A stretch of 64,000 nucleotides of DNA. It comes from Phytoseiulus persimilis (taxonomy: Eukaryota; Arthropoda; Arachnida; Mesostigmata; Phytoseiidae). This document shows positions 47,033 to 56,383 of this stretch, in pieces. A model generated the notes under the pieces. It was not told the DNA's origin. It searched no databases and worked only from the letters and a program-made list of their open reading frames with translations. The stretch covers positions 5,456,001-5,520,000 of the forward strand of contig CM075103.1 in NCBI GenBank assembly GCA_037576195.1, read 5' to 3'. How positions within the stretch are numbered: the stretch's first letter is position 1; every line of letters starts with the position of its first letter. A program made the position numbers and the translations under genes.

Positions 47033-47267
47033 ATGGAGAAGTGGCTTTCGGTTGGGAGGAGCGATGCTTCCATGTACAGCGCTCCGAAGTCTAGAGAAGG
47101 TCCGAGACCGCGTAGTTCCAGTTTTGACGAGATCGGGAAAATATCATGGGAGACTTCGCCTGCGAACTTAACGCCGGAACTGAACATCTACAAAATTCCC
47201 AGCTGTGATCGCAAGGCCATCCTTCACGGTCTCGGGATCGGAGTTCTCGGATTCGGGGAGTGACACC
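47033..47267 (+). CDS. Orphan exon resembling COX20 (cytochrome c oxidase assembly factor)
   Basis: A 76-codon open frame from ATG. Its last third, NIYKIPSCDRKAILHGLGIG then VLGFG, resembles the start of the COX20 domain (family: KIPCAR-x-S-x-L-x-G ... GFG). COX20 is a small inner-membrane protein that handles COX2. Here the frame stops right after GFG, where the first membrane helix of COX20 should continue. A possible donor (GA/GTGACA at 47266) could lead to further exons, but I found none in the next several kb, which hold cluster gene 3 on the other strand. Either a gene with distant exons, a duplicated fragment, or chance similarity over about 25 residues. Confidence 0.35.
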
Positions 47268-47487
47268 TCAACGCGGTTAGATGATCTGAATCATTGACGC
47301 TTCTATCGCGATGCCCGTTTGTTCATTTGGCCGTCTTGACGAAATTTTCGCCTACTACGAGTTCCGCGCTGGGTGATTTATTCCTCGAAACCCCCATAGA
47401 ACAGATATCATAATTGGCTTTGGTCAAAACATGGCTTTATTGGTTAACGATCAAACAAAACTGACAACGCATGGTCACTCCTCCTCT

Positions 47488-48219
47488 TCAGTAGTCGTTC
47501 CGGAAAACCCGCCGATTCCTTGGCATAGAGACTTTCCTGCCTGGCGGCGGTGGAAGCAGCCGCTGACGAGGTTGAATCGCCCGATTCTCCTCCTCCTCTT
47601 TGACTCCTTCAACTCTGGCCACATCATCGGCGTCGTCAAGAACTGTGACCTGGGTCTCAGTGGAGCCTTCGTTGACGAATTCGATGGTGGCGGGAGGATT
47701 CAGTTCCCTCCTCACCTGGAATATGGTCATCGGTGGATTGGGGGGCTTCTGCACATTGAATACGCTCACTTTCGGGTCTTTTATGGTGACCTGCTCGAAT
47801 CGCGGAGGTTCATCCCGATGCAGGAGTCGGATTTGGTTGAAGGGATCCGCTTGGAAGGTGAAAACCTGCGCCTGGGGCTCCTGACGGAGCGGAGACGGGC
47901 CAGGAACTGTCGTTGAGTGCGAGATCGGGAGAGCGAGGGTGGCTGACCGGAGGGCAGGCGCTATTCCATGCTGACCGTTGCGATTTATGGATACAATGCC
48001 CTGTTGAACTTGGATTGGATGCAAAGACTGTGCGTAGGTTGGCAGCCCGGTGCTGTGCAAGTATTGCTGGAAAGGTTGTGCAAACGCGATCGGCTGAGGC
48101 TGGAAAACGACTCCAAGCGACTGGTCACCGTTGATGTATGTGGTGCGAATACGGTCGACCGTCTGGGAGCAAGTGAGGACCACTAGGGATGAGCCTACAA
48201 GCAGCGGTGCGACCTTCAT
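47488..48219 (-). CDS. Cluster gene 3: divergent member with partial core and no repeat arms
   Basis: One exon, 243 residues. The signal peptide is MKVAPLLVGSSLVVLTCS. The middle is glutamine/proline-rich without AAPA or SYG repeats. Residues 117-196 match the second half of the cluster core in order: AQVFTFQADPFNQIRLLHRD, VSVFNVQKPPNPP, TIFQVRR, PPATIEFVNEGSTETQV. The HEIHT start is missing. The tail is acidic (VEGVKEEEEN) then proline- and arginine-rich (LLPPPPGRKVSMPRNRR). AATAAA (minus) lies at 47436-47441, 47 bp after the stop. It has the same gene plan, orientation and TATA box as its neighbours, so I place it in the family as an early-diverging member; without the neighbours it would be called hypothetical. 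Confidence 0.75.
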   Translation of the reverse strand: MKVAPLLVGSSLVVLTCSQTVDRIRTTYINGDQSLGVVFQPQPIAFAQPFQQYLHSTGLPTYAQSLHPIQVQQGIVSINRNGQHGIAPALRSATLALPISHSTTVPGPSPLRQEPQAQVFTFQADPFNQIRLLHRDEPPRFEQVTIKDPKVSVFNVQKPPNPPMTIFQVRRELNPPATIEFVNEGSTETQVTVLDDADDVARVEGVKEEEENRAIQPRQRLLPPPPGRKVSMPRNRRVFRNDY

Positions 48220-48264
48220 GACTTGACTAAAGCACTGGGGCGGCGTTGCTCGACCCAGTTGTCG

Positions 48265-48272
48265 TATTTATA
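48265..48272 (-). promoter_or_regulatory. TATA box of cluster gene 3
   Basis: TATAAATA on the minus strand, 46-53 bp before the ATG. Confidence 0.7.
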
Positions 48273-49630
48273 GCCGCTCGATTGTAGTTCGTTGCTGTGA
48301 GTGTGTCTGACTTCACATGAGTTCAGTGGAGCATGAGAGGATATTTTCATCCTTTCATTCATTCCCCGTATCTTTTTTTGTGCTGCGGGCCTGCTGATCC
48401 TTTTCCTACTTTGTATTCGGGACCCGAACAGACGAGCGCCGCCAACCTGTTTCCAGATCTTCGGCTCCCTGCCCTCGGCGATCAGCAAGAGTTTAGATAA
48501 CAACGCCCTGTCGCTAGGGGCAATCCGCTGGAAACTCTCGGGTCTGATCTGTCGGATCAGCGGATGACGTCCGTAATCTTAACAAGAGACACGGTAGGAG
48601 CCAAAACCTGTCTTCGCTTTTCCTTCACCAAGGCAGTTCCAGTCGAGCCGAAAAATAAGCCCCTGGTGATTCGAATCGCCAGCGGCAGACGAAGGGATGA
48701 CGTTGAGCAGCCTCGTTAGCGGAAGGCCTTCGATTGAGAGCTGTGTCGAATTATTTCGAGTTTTGCCATCTGTGCGATGCACTGCAGCCGTCGACCACTG
48801 TATCGAAGGAGAGGGACGAGCGTGCTGAGAGAGTGTAAGATGTTGTTTTTCAGTCCGTACCCAACACACCGTTTGGAATTTCCACGGAACATGTGGAAAT
48901 TCCCAGTCGTTATCGCTCTCCACATCTTTCTCTTCCAGATCTTCTGGAACTGTCCACATCGAGGAGCCACGATCCAGAGATTGAGGGAATAACCCTTCGG
49001 GAATGCCCGAGAACTCGAGGTACAACCCTTCGCCCTGACAGTCAACTCATTCTCTATCAATTCGGGAATTTCTGTCAGCACTGTTCAGTCGCTTCTGTTG
49101 ACGTGATCGTCCAGATGTTTGACGTGATTTATCTGTTCTGAATCCTCCCATTGATACCCAGAAACTCAATCGATTGATAAAAGCCTTACAGTTTCTCGAT
49201 ATGAAAGAAGATTTCTTTGTTCCACTACTATGAATACAAACGCTCTACGCGAAGCTCACAAAGAGGTGTCGTTCACAACCCAGAATGCTAGAAGGTCAAA
49301 TTAGGAATCCAATAGCTCAATTCATTCCGTTCGCATTCGTGGTACTGGTCGCTCTAGAAAGTCTGTCGGTTTTGCATAGCCCAATCCTGATGATCAAGAA
49401 TTCCGCTTACTAGCAGACTAGAACAGAACAGCCGTCACGAGCTCGGTCCCCTGATGGAGGAATCGTTGGAGATCTGAATTATTTCCGTTCTCCGATTGGT
49501 TTCCCCAAAGCTGCAGCTGAGAGAGTTTCCCGTAATTACTAGTCTAACATCGATGCCCCATATCGACATCCGCCAACTCGACTTTGATAATAACTTTGTT
49601 TCATGCTAGATATTTCGGATTCAACAAACA
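48273..49630. other. Spacer between cluster genes 3 and 4
   Basis: No gene recognised; searched on the plus strand for a continuation of the COX20-like exon without success. Confidence 0.4.
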
Positions 49631-49660
49631 TTTATTGGAATAAATTTTGGGACAGTCACA

Positions 49661-51094
49661 TTATGAGGATTTAGCTTTAGCAGCAGCGGCTTTCTTGGCG
49701 TAGGACGAGTAGATGGCGGGGGATCCGTATCCCACACCGTAGGTAGTCTGGCCAAGACCGTAGCCGAGACCGAGGCCGGATCCGTAGGACGTTCCATAAG
49801 TGACGCCGGAGCTCAGGCCGGAACCGAGACCATAACCACTGCCGTAGCCGACGGTTCCGAGGCCGGAGCCGTAAGAGATTCCACTACCATAGCCGAGGCC
49901 GGTTCCGTAGGAGATTCCACTACCATAGCCGAGGCCGGTTCCGTAGGAAGTTCCATAGGAGATTGCGGGCGCAGCTCTTGCGACGGTTGTGACAGCGGGA
50001 GCCGAGATGGCTCTCACTCCTCCTCCGATGAGACCTCCGCTGATGACTCGCCCTGTTCCGATGACTCCTCCTCCGATGACACCTCCTCCGAGGGACCCTC
50101 CAGAGACAATGCCTCCGGCAGCAGCACCGTCATCGGCGTAGTAGACTTCGTGGGAGCTGCCTCCGTCCTGAACGAATTCGATGGCGGGAGCGGGCGACTG
50201 ACCCTTGACAACCTGGATGATACGGGCACCGGGACGTCCGGGTTTCTGAACATCGATGACTTGGGTGGGAGCGCGAGCAACGACCCTTTCGACATGCGCA
50301 CGACCAGAGGCGTGGTCGACGACACGGACGTGGTGCTGTTCTCCGGGAACCTGAACTTGAGCCACTTGGGGTCCTTCTTGAGGACCTTCGTGAACGCGGA
50401 TGACTTGGTCACCGGATTGGAAGTCTTCGATGCGAATAGCGTTGCTCCCAGAGCCGGTGTGGATTTCGTGGGAGCGGACGGTAGGAGCGCCTCCGGCGGC
50501 AATCACGCCGACGTTGACAGGGGCGGCAGACACGCCGACGGTTGAGATGGCGGGAGCGGCGGAAATCGTGGAAATGGCGGGCGCAGCGGAGATGGTGGAG
50601 ATCGCGGGAGCGGCGGAGATGGTGGCAACGCGGGTCGCGATGGGAGCGGCGGAAATAGTTGCCACGCGAGAGGTGACGGGCGCGGCTGCGTAGCTGACGG
50701 CGGGAGCAGCTGCCGCGTAGCTGACGGCGGGGGCAGCTGCCGCGTAGCTAATAGCGGGGGCAGCTGAGATCGTCCTGGCAACACCTACCGTTGCGGGCAC
50801 GGATGTAGCGTAGCCTCCGAGGGAGCTGTACCCGGTTCCGTAGCTGGCTCCGAGGCCGGTTCCGTAGCTGGCTCCGAGGCCGGTTCCGTAGCTGGCTCCA
50901 AGGCCGGTTCCGTAGCTGGCTCCAAGGCCGGATCCGTAGCTGGCTCCAAGGCCGGTTCCATAGCTGGTCCCCAGGCCAGTCGCGTAGGTTGTTCCGAGTC
51001 CGGTTCCGTAGCTGAGTCCCCTGGAAGAGGAGATCAGCTGAGAGCGGACAGCGACAACGCCGAGGGCGGCGCACAATACTTGGAACGTTCTCAT
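49661..51094 (-). CDS. Cluster gene 4: secreted HEIHT-core protein with GLGASYGT repeats
   Basis: One exon, 477 residues, the longest member. After the signal peptide (MRTFQVLCAALGVVAVRS) come about seven 8-residue TGLGASYG units (residues 30-90) and SAAPAIST / YAAAAPAVS units. The core starts at residue 206 (VRSHEIHTGSGSNAIRIED, DQVIRVHEGPQEGPQVAQVQ, HHVRVVDH, VERVVARAPTQVIDVQK, ARIIQVVKGQSPAPAIEFV). A glycine-rich GGVIGGGVIG block and YGTGLGYGSGISYG units follow, with a lysine/alanine tail KKAAAAKAKSS. The core is closest to cluster gene 8 (shared GPQEGPQVAQVQ and VKGQSPAP). AATAAA (minus) lies at 49631-49636, 25 bp after the stop. Confidence 0.88.
   Translation of the reverse strand: MRTFQVLCAALGVVAVRSQLISSSRGLSYGTGLGTTYATGLGTSYGTGLGASYGSGLGASYGTGLGASYGTGLGASYGTGLGASYGTGYSSLGGYATSVPATVGVARTISAAPAISYAAAAPAVSYAAAAPAVSYAAAPVTSRVATISAAPIATRVATISAAPAISTISAAPAISTISAAPAISTVGVSAAPVNVGVIAAGGAPTVRSHEIHTGSGSNAIRIEDFQSGDQVIRVHEGPQEGPQVAQVQVPGEQHHVRVVDHASGRAHVERVVARAPTQVIDVQKPGRPGARIIQVVKGQSPAPAIEFVQDGGSSHEVYYADDGAAAGGIVSGGSLGGGVIGGGVIGTGRVISGGLIGGGVRAISAPAVTTVARAAPAISYGTSYGTGLGYGSGISYGTGLGYGSGISYGSGLGTVGYGSGYGLGSGLSSGVTYGTSYGSGLGLGYGLGQTTYGVGYGSPAIYSSYAKKAAAAKAKSS
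50826..51000. repeat. 24-bp coding repeats in cluster gene 4
   Basis: About seven units of 24 bp encode TGLGASYG-type octapeptides, nearly identical in DNA. Confidence 0.88.
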
Positions 51095-51153
51095 ATTGCT
51101 CCCGCTGTTTCAAGCTCACGAGTGAACTGTATCACATTCTCGGCGCCCTTGCT

Positions 51154-51161
51154 CTTTTATA
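51154..51161 (-). promoter_or_regulatory. TATA box of cluster gene 4
   Basis: TATAAAAG on the minus strand, about 60 bp before the ATG. Confidence 0.75.
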
Positions 51162-52223
51162 CTAATCGACGACTAACTACGAATTGCGCGATTCACTCTG
51201 AGAGGAGGAACAACGCTTCTCTACTAGTTTCTCTTTGGTATAGGTCTTCATACCGCCGCCCGTGATGAAGACGAATGCAAATTCCACAACTGACTTACTT
51301 GCTCGGGGAACCACATTTTTTCAGCCGAGTCGCTGGTGGCTTCGCTGCCAGATCTTGGGCCTACCAAAATTCATCAGAGCTGATCGCTTTTGGGATCCCC
51401 TAGTCCTGGGTCTGTGTTTCTCTGAAAACTCCACAATAAAACTTCTCATCCAACAGCTTTTTTTACTGTACCGACTTCCTGCGAAATACATGCTTACGAG
51501 AAGGCCAAGTGAACGCGGCGGTGAGTATTAGTAGTATAAGTCATTGCAGACTGGCATCCAAGCTTCATGAGCGCGGTTTCAAGCGGGAAGTTGCAGCGTG
51601 GGCGGTGGATTTGCTCCCTATCACGAGAGCTGCAGCCCGCCGCTGATGCTCTGACTCCGAAAACGCTCCTCATTCCCTTCGACCGTGTGCTCTGGAGTGG
51701 TTCCGTGGTCCTCCCGTACCAGAGGCCGACCAAGCTTCGGTGGTCCGCCGTGATGCCAAAGTATAGAGAAATCGCGTGCGAACGGCCGAGGGACGATTCG
51801 ATAGCTCGATTCGGCGATCGCCAAAGAAGAAAATCGGCGCGACGCATTCACGGTGCCCATTTTCAGTACCGATACTAACCCTCCGAGACGAAAGCGATGC
51901 GTGCGCTAAAATAAGAGCATTCTCGATTTTTCCATCCATGTACGGGCGGAAAAAAATCATCGCCCTGGACGAAAGCAACGATGGTGTCGAAAACGCAGGT
52001 GTGTCATAGCTCCGTACTCTCATTCATGAAAATCAATCGAAACTTGATTCCGACAGCAATCTAGTCGGAGAACCCCCTCCCCTCTCCCCCCACCAGGAGC
52101 CATCTCGGAATTTTCTGAGGATCCTTCCGCAAGATCCCTCCGTATGGACTTGTTTGATTCATCTGGAGGGTGAAGAAAAGCTCTCAAGACTGATTTATAT
52201 CGCGCAAGAAAGTATTCAGGTAG
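51162..52223. other. Spacer between cluster genes 4 and 5
   Basis: Overlapping open frames on both strands at 51.49-52.0 kb, none with recognisable features. Confidence 0.4.
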
Positions 52224-52253
52224 TTTATTTGTGTACAAATGAGCACATTGAAT

Positions 52254-53228
52254 TTAGGCCTTGGAGATAACAGCGGTGCTACCGTAGCTTCCGGTGCCGC
52301 TGGAGCTGCTGATGGATCCGGAGTAAGAGTATGTGCTGGGGGCAGATGGGTAAGACGCACCGGTCGAGTAAGAGGGGCCGGAGTAGCTGGTGTAGTAAGA
52401 GGGGACGCCGTACGATGAGCCATAGGTGCCTGAACCGAGTCCGGAGTAAGAGGCAACAATGGGGCCAGCGGCTGCGACATCGTTAGCGTGGTAGACGTGG
52501 TGGTTGGAGCCTCCGGTGGAAACAAACTCAACGGTTGGGGCGGGGGATTCACCTCTGACGACCTGGACGATACGAGCTCCAGGGCGGCCAGCCTTCTGGA
52601 CATCGAATACTTGGGTCTGTTGTCGCTGAACGACGCGCTGAACTTCCGCGGGCCCGGACTGGTGGTTGATCACGCGGACGTGATGCTGTTCTCCAGGCAC
52701 TTGGATTTGAGCGACCTGAGGTCCGGCCTGAGGTGCCTCATGAACACGGATGACTTGGTCTCCGGCTTGGATCTCCTCGATACGGATAGCCTGACGGCCG
52801 GAAGTGGTGTGGATCTCGTGGCTTTTCACCGCAGCGGGGCCGGCAGGAGCGATCTGTGTGTAAACGGGTGCCGCAGCGGGGCCGGCAGGAGCGATCTGTG
52901 TGTAAACGGGTGCCGCAGCGGGAACGGCCGCAGCGTAACCATATGAAACGGGGGCAGCAGCAGCGTACCCGTATGAAGCCACGGCGGGGGCGGCAGCGTA
53001 ACCGTAAGAGGCGACAGCGGGGGCATAATTGTAGGTAGCGGGTTGAGCTTGAGTGTAGCCAGTGCTGTACGTGGTTGCAGGCGCGTAACCACTGCCGTAC
53101 GAAGCTCCTCCGAGTCCGTATGAGGAGCCGTAGTAAGAAGCTCCAAGACCGCTCTCAGCGCCGTAACTGCTCAAGGCAGAAGCCGAGGCAGTAGCCAAAG
53201 CGATGCATGCGACCTGGAAAGCTCTCAT
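52254..53228 (-). CDS. Cluster gene 5: secreted HEIHT-core protein with SYGYAA and PVYTQIAPAG repeats
   Basis: One exon. I start it at the MRAFQVACIA codon (53228), 324 residues, because this matches the family's signal peptide; an in-frame upstream ATG at about 53279 would overlap the TATA box. The N-arm has YGSSYGLGGASYG, then AVASYGYAA units and a 14-residue duplication PVYTQIAPAGPAAA. The core starts at residue 134 (VKSHEIHTTSGRQAIRIEE, DQVIRVHEAPQAGPQVAQIQ, HHVRVINHQSGPAEVQRVV, TQVFDVQKAGRPGARIVQVV, PTVEFVSTGG). The C-arm is serine/tyrosine-rich and ends YGSTAVISKA. AATAAA (minus) lies at 52224-52229, 25 bp after the stop. It groups with cluster genes 6 and 7. Confidence 0.88.
   Translation of the reverse strand: MRAFQVACIALATASASALSSYGAESGLGASYYGSSYGLGGASYGSGYAPATTYSTGYTQAQPATYNYAPAVASYGYAAAPAVASYGYAAAAPVSYGYAAAVPAAAPVYTQIAPAGPAAAPVYTQIAPAGPAAVKSHEIHTTSGRQAIRIEEIQAGDQVIRVHEAPQAGPQVAQIQVPGEQHHVRVINHQSGPAEVQRVVQRQQTQVFDVQKAGRPGARIVQVVRGESPAPTVEFVSTGGSNHHVYHANDVAAAGPIVASYSGLGSGTYGSSYGVPSYYTSYSGPSYSTGASYPSAPSTYSYSGSISSSSGTGSYGSTAVISKA
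52829..52912. repeat. 42-bp tandem duplication in cluster gene 5
   Basis: Two adjacent 42-bp copies encode the 14-residue unit PVYTQIAPAGPAAA. Confidence 0.9.
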
Positions 53229-53278
53229 TTTTGTGGCGGTTGGCAAAACACTGATTTCGAATTCGGCACCAGATGCCA

Positions 53279-53286
53279 CCTTTATA
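53279..53286 (-). promoter_or_regulatory. TATA box of cluster gene 5
   Basis: TATAAAGG on the minus strand, 51-58 bp before the chosen ATG. Confidence 0.7.
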
Positions 53287-54069
53287 CCCGAAGATTCTCG
53301 GACGGTTCAACGGCCTGGCATGAGGGCATCGAATTCTCAAGCGAGGGCAGCTTATCTGATAGCGAGCAGAGATCACCGCTGCTGTTGTTTATTACCGGAC
53401 GGCTTTTCTGTGCAGAACAGAAAGTGTCTCCAATCTCCCTCTCATTCTCCTTCGTCGTTTCGTTTCATCCCGTTGTTTACTTCAACCATCGGAAACAGGA
53501 TCCTTAAACACCCGAACATCACAACGAACCGAAAGCGAGTTCGAGTTTGTTGTCATTCCAGCTGAACCCGGTTTGCCCGCTCGAGAAAGCCAGTCGTGTC
53601 CACGGCTGCGACGCCTTCGCCGGCGTCAACCGAACTTGGTTGAACATGGGAAACTTTCGGTCGACTACGGCAGGAACCGACGCAACAGAATCAGCGGCGA
53701 CAACCGCGATTCGAACCTGTGAATCTTCGCAATAAGTTGCGGAAGCTGCGGTTGAGGATAGATCACTTTGGGGCTCAACTGTTCACAGATCGCTAATGCC
53801 TGCCGAAAATTCAGAGCGGGACAGGTGGAAATTCTGTTCTTGCGATAATAGTAGAGAAAACAGCTCAGCGGCTCGACCCCAAGAACGTCCTACTATGATC
53901 GTTCATTATCGTCAGAGAAAGAAGCTATCGACCATCGTCGAAATTTGGAAGGGTGTTCCACTGTGAAATCAACACGCATCCATGTGCAGTGACAAGCCTG
54001 CTAGCTGATATCTTGAAGGTCAGAACCCCGAGTGGATAGTTCTGCGGCTGGCGTTCTTCGTTGGCGAGC
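53287..54069. promoter_or_regulatory. Divergent promoter region of cluster genes 5 and 6
   Basis: The only head-to-head pair in the cluster; both TATA boxes face outward from this stretch. No other feature recognised. Confidence 0.45.
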
Positions 54070-54077
54070 TATAAAAC
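54070..54077 (+). promoter_or_regulatory. TATA box of cluster gene 6
   Basis: TATAAAAC on the plus strand, about 60 bp before the ATG. Confidence 0.75.
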
Positions 54078-54131
54078 GAAAACAGTAGACGATTGTCATC
54101 ACAGTCGATCAACGGCATCAACTGAGCAGCA

Positions 54132-55175
54132 ATGAAGGTTTTCCGAACGATATTTGTAGCTCTGGCGGCAGCCACCGTCTGTCAGGCTCAAGTGGTCTCA
54201 TACGGAAACTCATACGGCAGCTCTCATGGCAACGGCATCTCCTATAATGCTCCGACTATCTCTGCCGTGAGAACTCAATACGTTTCTGCCGCCCCCGCCG
54301 TTTCCACCATTGCCGCTGCTCCCGTTGTCACTCGAGCTGTCTCCGTTCAGGCGGCTCCGGCAATCTCCTTGGCTGCCGCTCCCGTTCAGCAGATCGCCGT
54401 TGCCGCGGCTCCAGTCCAACCAATCGCCGTCGCTGCCGCCCCTGCTCAAGCTGTGAATCTCGGAGTCGTGGCAGCTGCTCCCGCTGGTCCTATCCGCACC
54501 CACGAAATCCACACCGGTTCCGGCCGTCAAGCTATCCGCATCGAGGAAGTCCAAGCTGGAGATCAGGTCATCCGAGTCCACGAAGGTCCTCAGGCCGGTC
54601 CGCAGATCGCCCAGGTCCGTGTTCCTGGCGAGCAACACCATGTTCGAGTCGTGAACCACCAAGCTGGACCCGCTCATGTCGAACGCTCGGTACATCGTCA
54701 GCAAACCCAAGTATTCGATGTCCAAAGAGCCGGCCGACCTGGCGCCCGCATCGTCCAGGTCGTGAGGGACCAAGCCGCCGCCCCGTCAGTTGAGTTCATC
54801 AATGCTGGGGGTTCTAACCACCACGTTTACCACGCGAACGATGCCGGAGCGGGCCTCGCGGTCCAAGCTGCACCTGTCGCTGTCCAGACTGTCCAAGCCG
54901 CTCCTATCGCCTACCGAGCCGTTCAGGCCGCTCCTATCGCTTACCGAGCCGTCCAGGCCGCTCCTATCGCCTACCAAACCGTACAAGCTGCTCCGGTCGC
55001 CTACCGAACCTTGCAAGCTGCTCCTGTCGCCTACCGAACCGTGCAGGCTGCTCCTGTTGCTATCCGCACCATTCAAGCTGCCCCCGTTGCTCTTCATGCC
55101 GCCCCGATCCCTGTCCACGCCGCTCCCGCTACCCTCATCAGCGGAACCTCATACGGCGCGTCCTACAAAGCTTAG
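54132..55175 (+). CDS. Cluster gene 6: secreted HEIHT-core protein with VQAAPIAYR repeats, inverted orientation
   Basis: One exon, 347 residues, the only plus-strand member. After the signal peptide (MKVFRTIFVALAAATVCQ) come AAAPV-type units. The core starts at residue 121 (IRTHEIHTGSGRQAIRIEE, DQVIRVHEGPQAGPQIAQVR, HHVRVVNHQAGPAHVERSV, TQVFDVQRAGRPGARIVQVV, PSVEFINAGGSNHHVYHAND). About eight 10-residue VQAAPIAYRA units follow, and the tail is SGTSYGASYKA. AATAAA at 55183-55188 is eight bases after the stop codon. It shares NLGVVAAAPA just before the core with cluster gene 7 and HVYHAND after it with genes 5 and 7. The orientation fits a local inversion after duplication. Confidence 0.88.
   Translation: MKVFRTIFVALAAATVCQAQVVSYGNSYGSSHGNGISYNAPTISAVRTQYVSAAPAVSTIAAAPVVTRAVSVQAAPAISLAAAPVQQIAVAAAPVQPIAVAAAPAQAVNLGVVAAAPAGPIRTHEIHTGSGRQAIRIEEVQAGDQVIRVHEGPQAGPQIAQVRVPGEQHHVRVVNHQAGPAHVERSVHRQQTQVFDVQRAGRPGARIVQVVRDQAAAPSVEFINAGGSNHHVYHANDAGAGLAVQAAPVAVQTVQAAPIAYRAVQAAPIAYRAVQAAPIAYQTVQAAPVAYRTLQAAPVAYRTVQAAPVAIRTIQAAPVALHAAPIPVHAAPATLISGTSYGASYKA
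54880..55110. repeat. 30-bp coding repeats in cluster gene 6
   Basis: About eight units of 30 bp encode VQAAPIAYRA-type decapeptides; the middle units are most alike. Confidence 0.85.
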
Positions 55176-55275
55176 ATTTTTTAATAAAAGCCCCGATGTC
55201 GTTCCTGCCATAGAAAACTATCGTGGTGTGTTTGCATCAACCGTCGTATTGTGCTACTGATCGCGGCAAGTTCGA

Positions 55276-55281
55276 GTTTAT
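55276..55281 (-). other. Minus-strand AATAAA close to cluster gene 6
   Basis: Lies about 100 bp beyond the plus-strand gene. A minus-strand frame ending at 55297 (MGAIIASSPYTMAQEILR) would be served by it, but no upstream exon could be joined. Confidence 0.2.
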
Positions 55282-55382
55282 TCAAGCTTGTGGGTCTTAA
55301 CGAAGTATTTCTTGCGCCATGGTATACGGACTGGATGCGATGATCGCGCCCATACGGGTGTCAGGAACAACTTCGTCAATGA

Positions 55383-56005
55383 ATGCGACGCCGTGGAACG
55401 CCTTCAGGAATCATGGGATCGATTCTGAACTTCCCTCCTGACATCAAGGGATATTACTGGGAGCTTGCCGAGACCATTCCTGGAGGTCTCCCGTCGGAAC
55501 GTCAGTTTGATCTGGTTCGATGTTCCGCGATCTCAGCCTATGATGGTCACTTCATGAACTGGACGGTTTCAGGGGCTTCATTCTCATTTCCTTCAGAGAA
55601 TTTTCATTCTGGGAACCGAATACGCATGCGCAATCTCACTTGGGTGGCAGCTTCGAACTCGGATCTCATTGCACTGGTGGGAAGAGCTCCGCAGAAGGTT
55701 TTGCAAACTGCCAAATTGAAGATGAAGCTCGTACAGCAAGGCAAGGGATCAAGCCAACAGGGTTTCTGAATTTTGCCACTTCGAGCTTCGGTGCTTGAAC
55801 TTGGCTCAGTACGATCTTGCTCCTCTGGTGGTTCTGACTGCGAAGTTGAAACCGAACCTTCCGGCCTGCGGTACAGAGTCTCGTTCAACGGTCGGACCTC
55901 TTCTTATTAGAGTCTATCGCCTATGTTGCAACGTTCACGCAGGTGATTCTGGATGCCACCACTGTCTGGATGGAATTGAAATATGTGGTAATGAATCAGC
56001 TGTGA
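55383..56005 (+). other. Coding-like sequence of unknown identity, interrupted
   Basis: A 128-codon frame (55383-55769) contains GYYWELAETIPGGLPSERQF and RIRMRNLTWVAASNSDLIAL. After its stop the same frame continues with DCEVETEPSGLRYRVSFNGR to about 55.92 kb, and another frame reads LFLLESIAYVATFTQ then VWMELKYVVMNQL to 56005. The composition looks protein-like, unlike the spacers. No family recognised; it may be a decayed gene or mobile element, or exons joined in a way I cannot resolve. Confidence 0.25.
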
Positions 56006-56383
56006 TCCGACACATCGGGCTCCCTCCAGTCGTCTCGCAGGGCATACACTATCGGGCCGGATCGGATGCCGCTAGAAGCAGTCACCCCGATCCGAGGTGC
56101 TGCAAGCGTGAAAAGTACAACGGCTGAACGCATCGAGCTCAACGGAAGAGCCTCCAAGCTCCCAGATATGGGACTCATAAACAGTCGGGGATCCGGATCC
56201 TGAAAGGAGCTGTTCCGATTACAAAGCCACGATGAGTTCAGGAGGCATTTCCCCTGATCCCTGATTTCGCCTGATTATAACAAAAGAATGGTGGGTCCTA
56301 CATAACGAGGAGTGCATTCGAGTGAGGTAGGAGAAAACCGTCCATCGATTTTATTTGATTTTCACACAGTACTTGAGAGAATC

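Noticed and set aside
53229..53279. Upstream start for cluster gene 5
   Set aside because: It adds 17 residues before the signal peptide and would overlap the TATA box; every other family member begins with M(R/K)xFQ or a similar signal start.
53700..53735. TTCGAATC box resembling a tRNA T-loop
   Set aside because: No acceptor stem, D-loop box or anticodon arm can be drawn around it on either strand.
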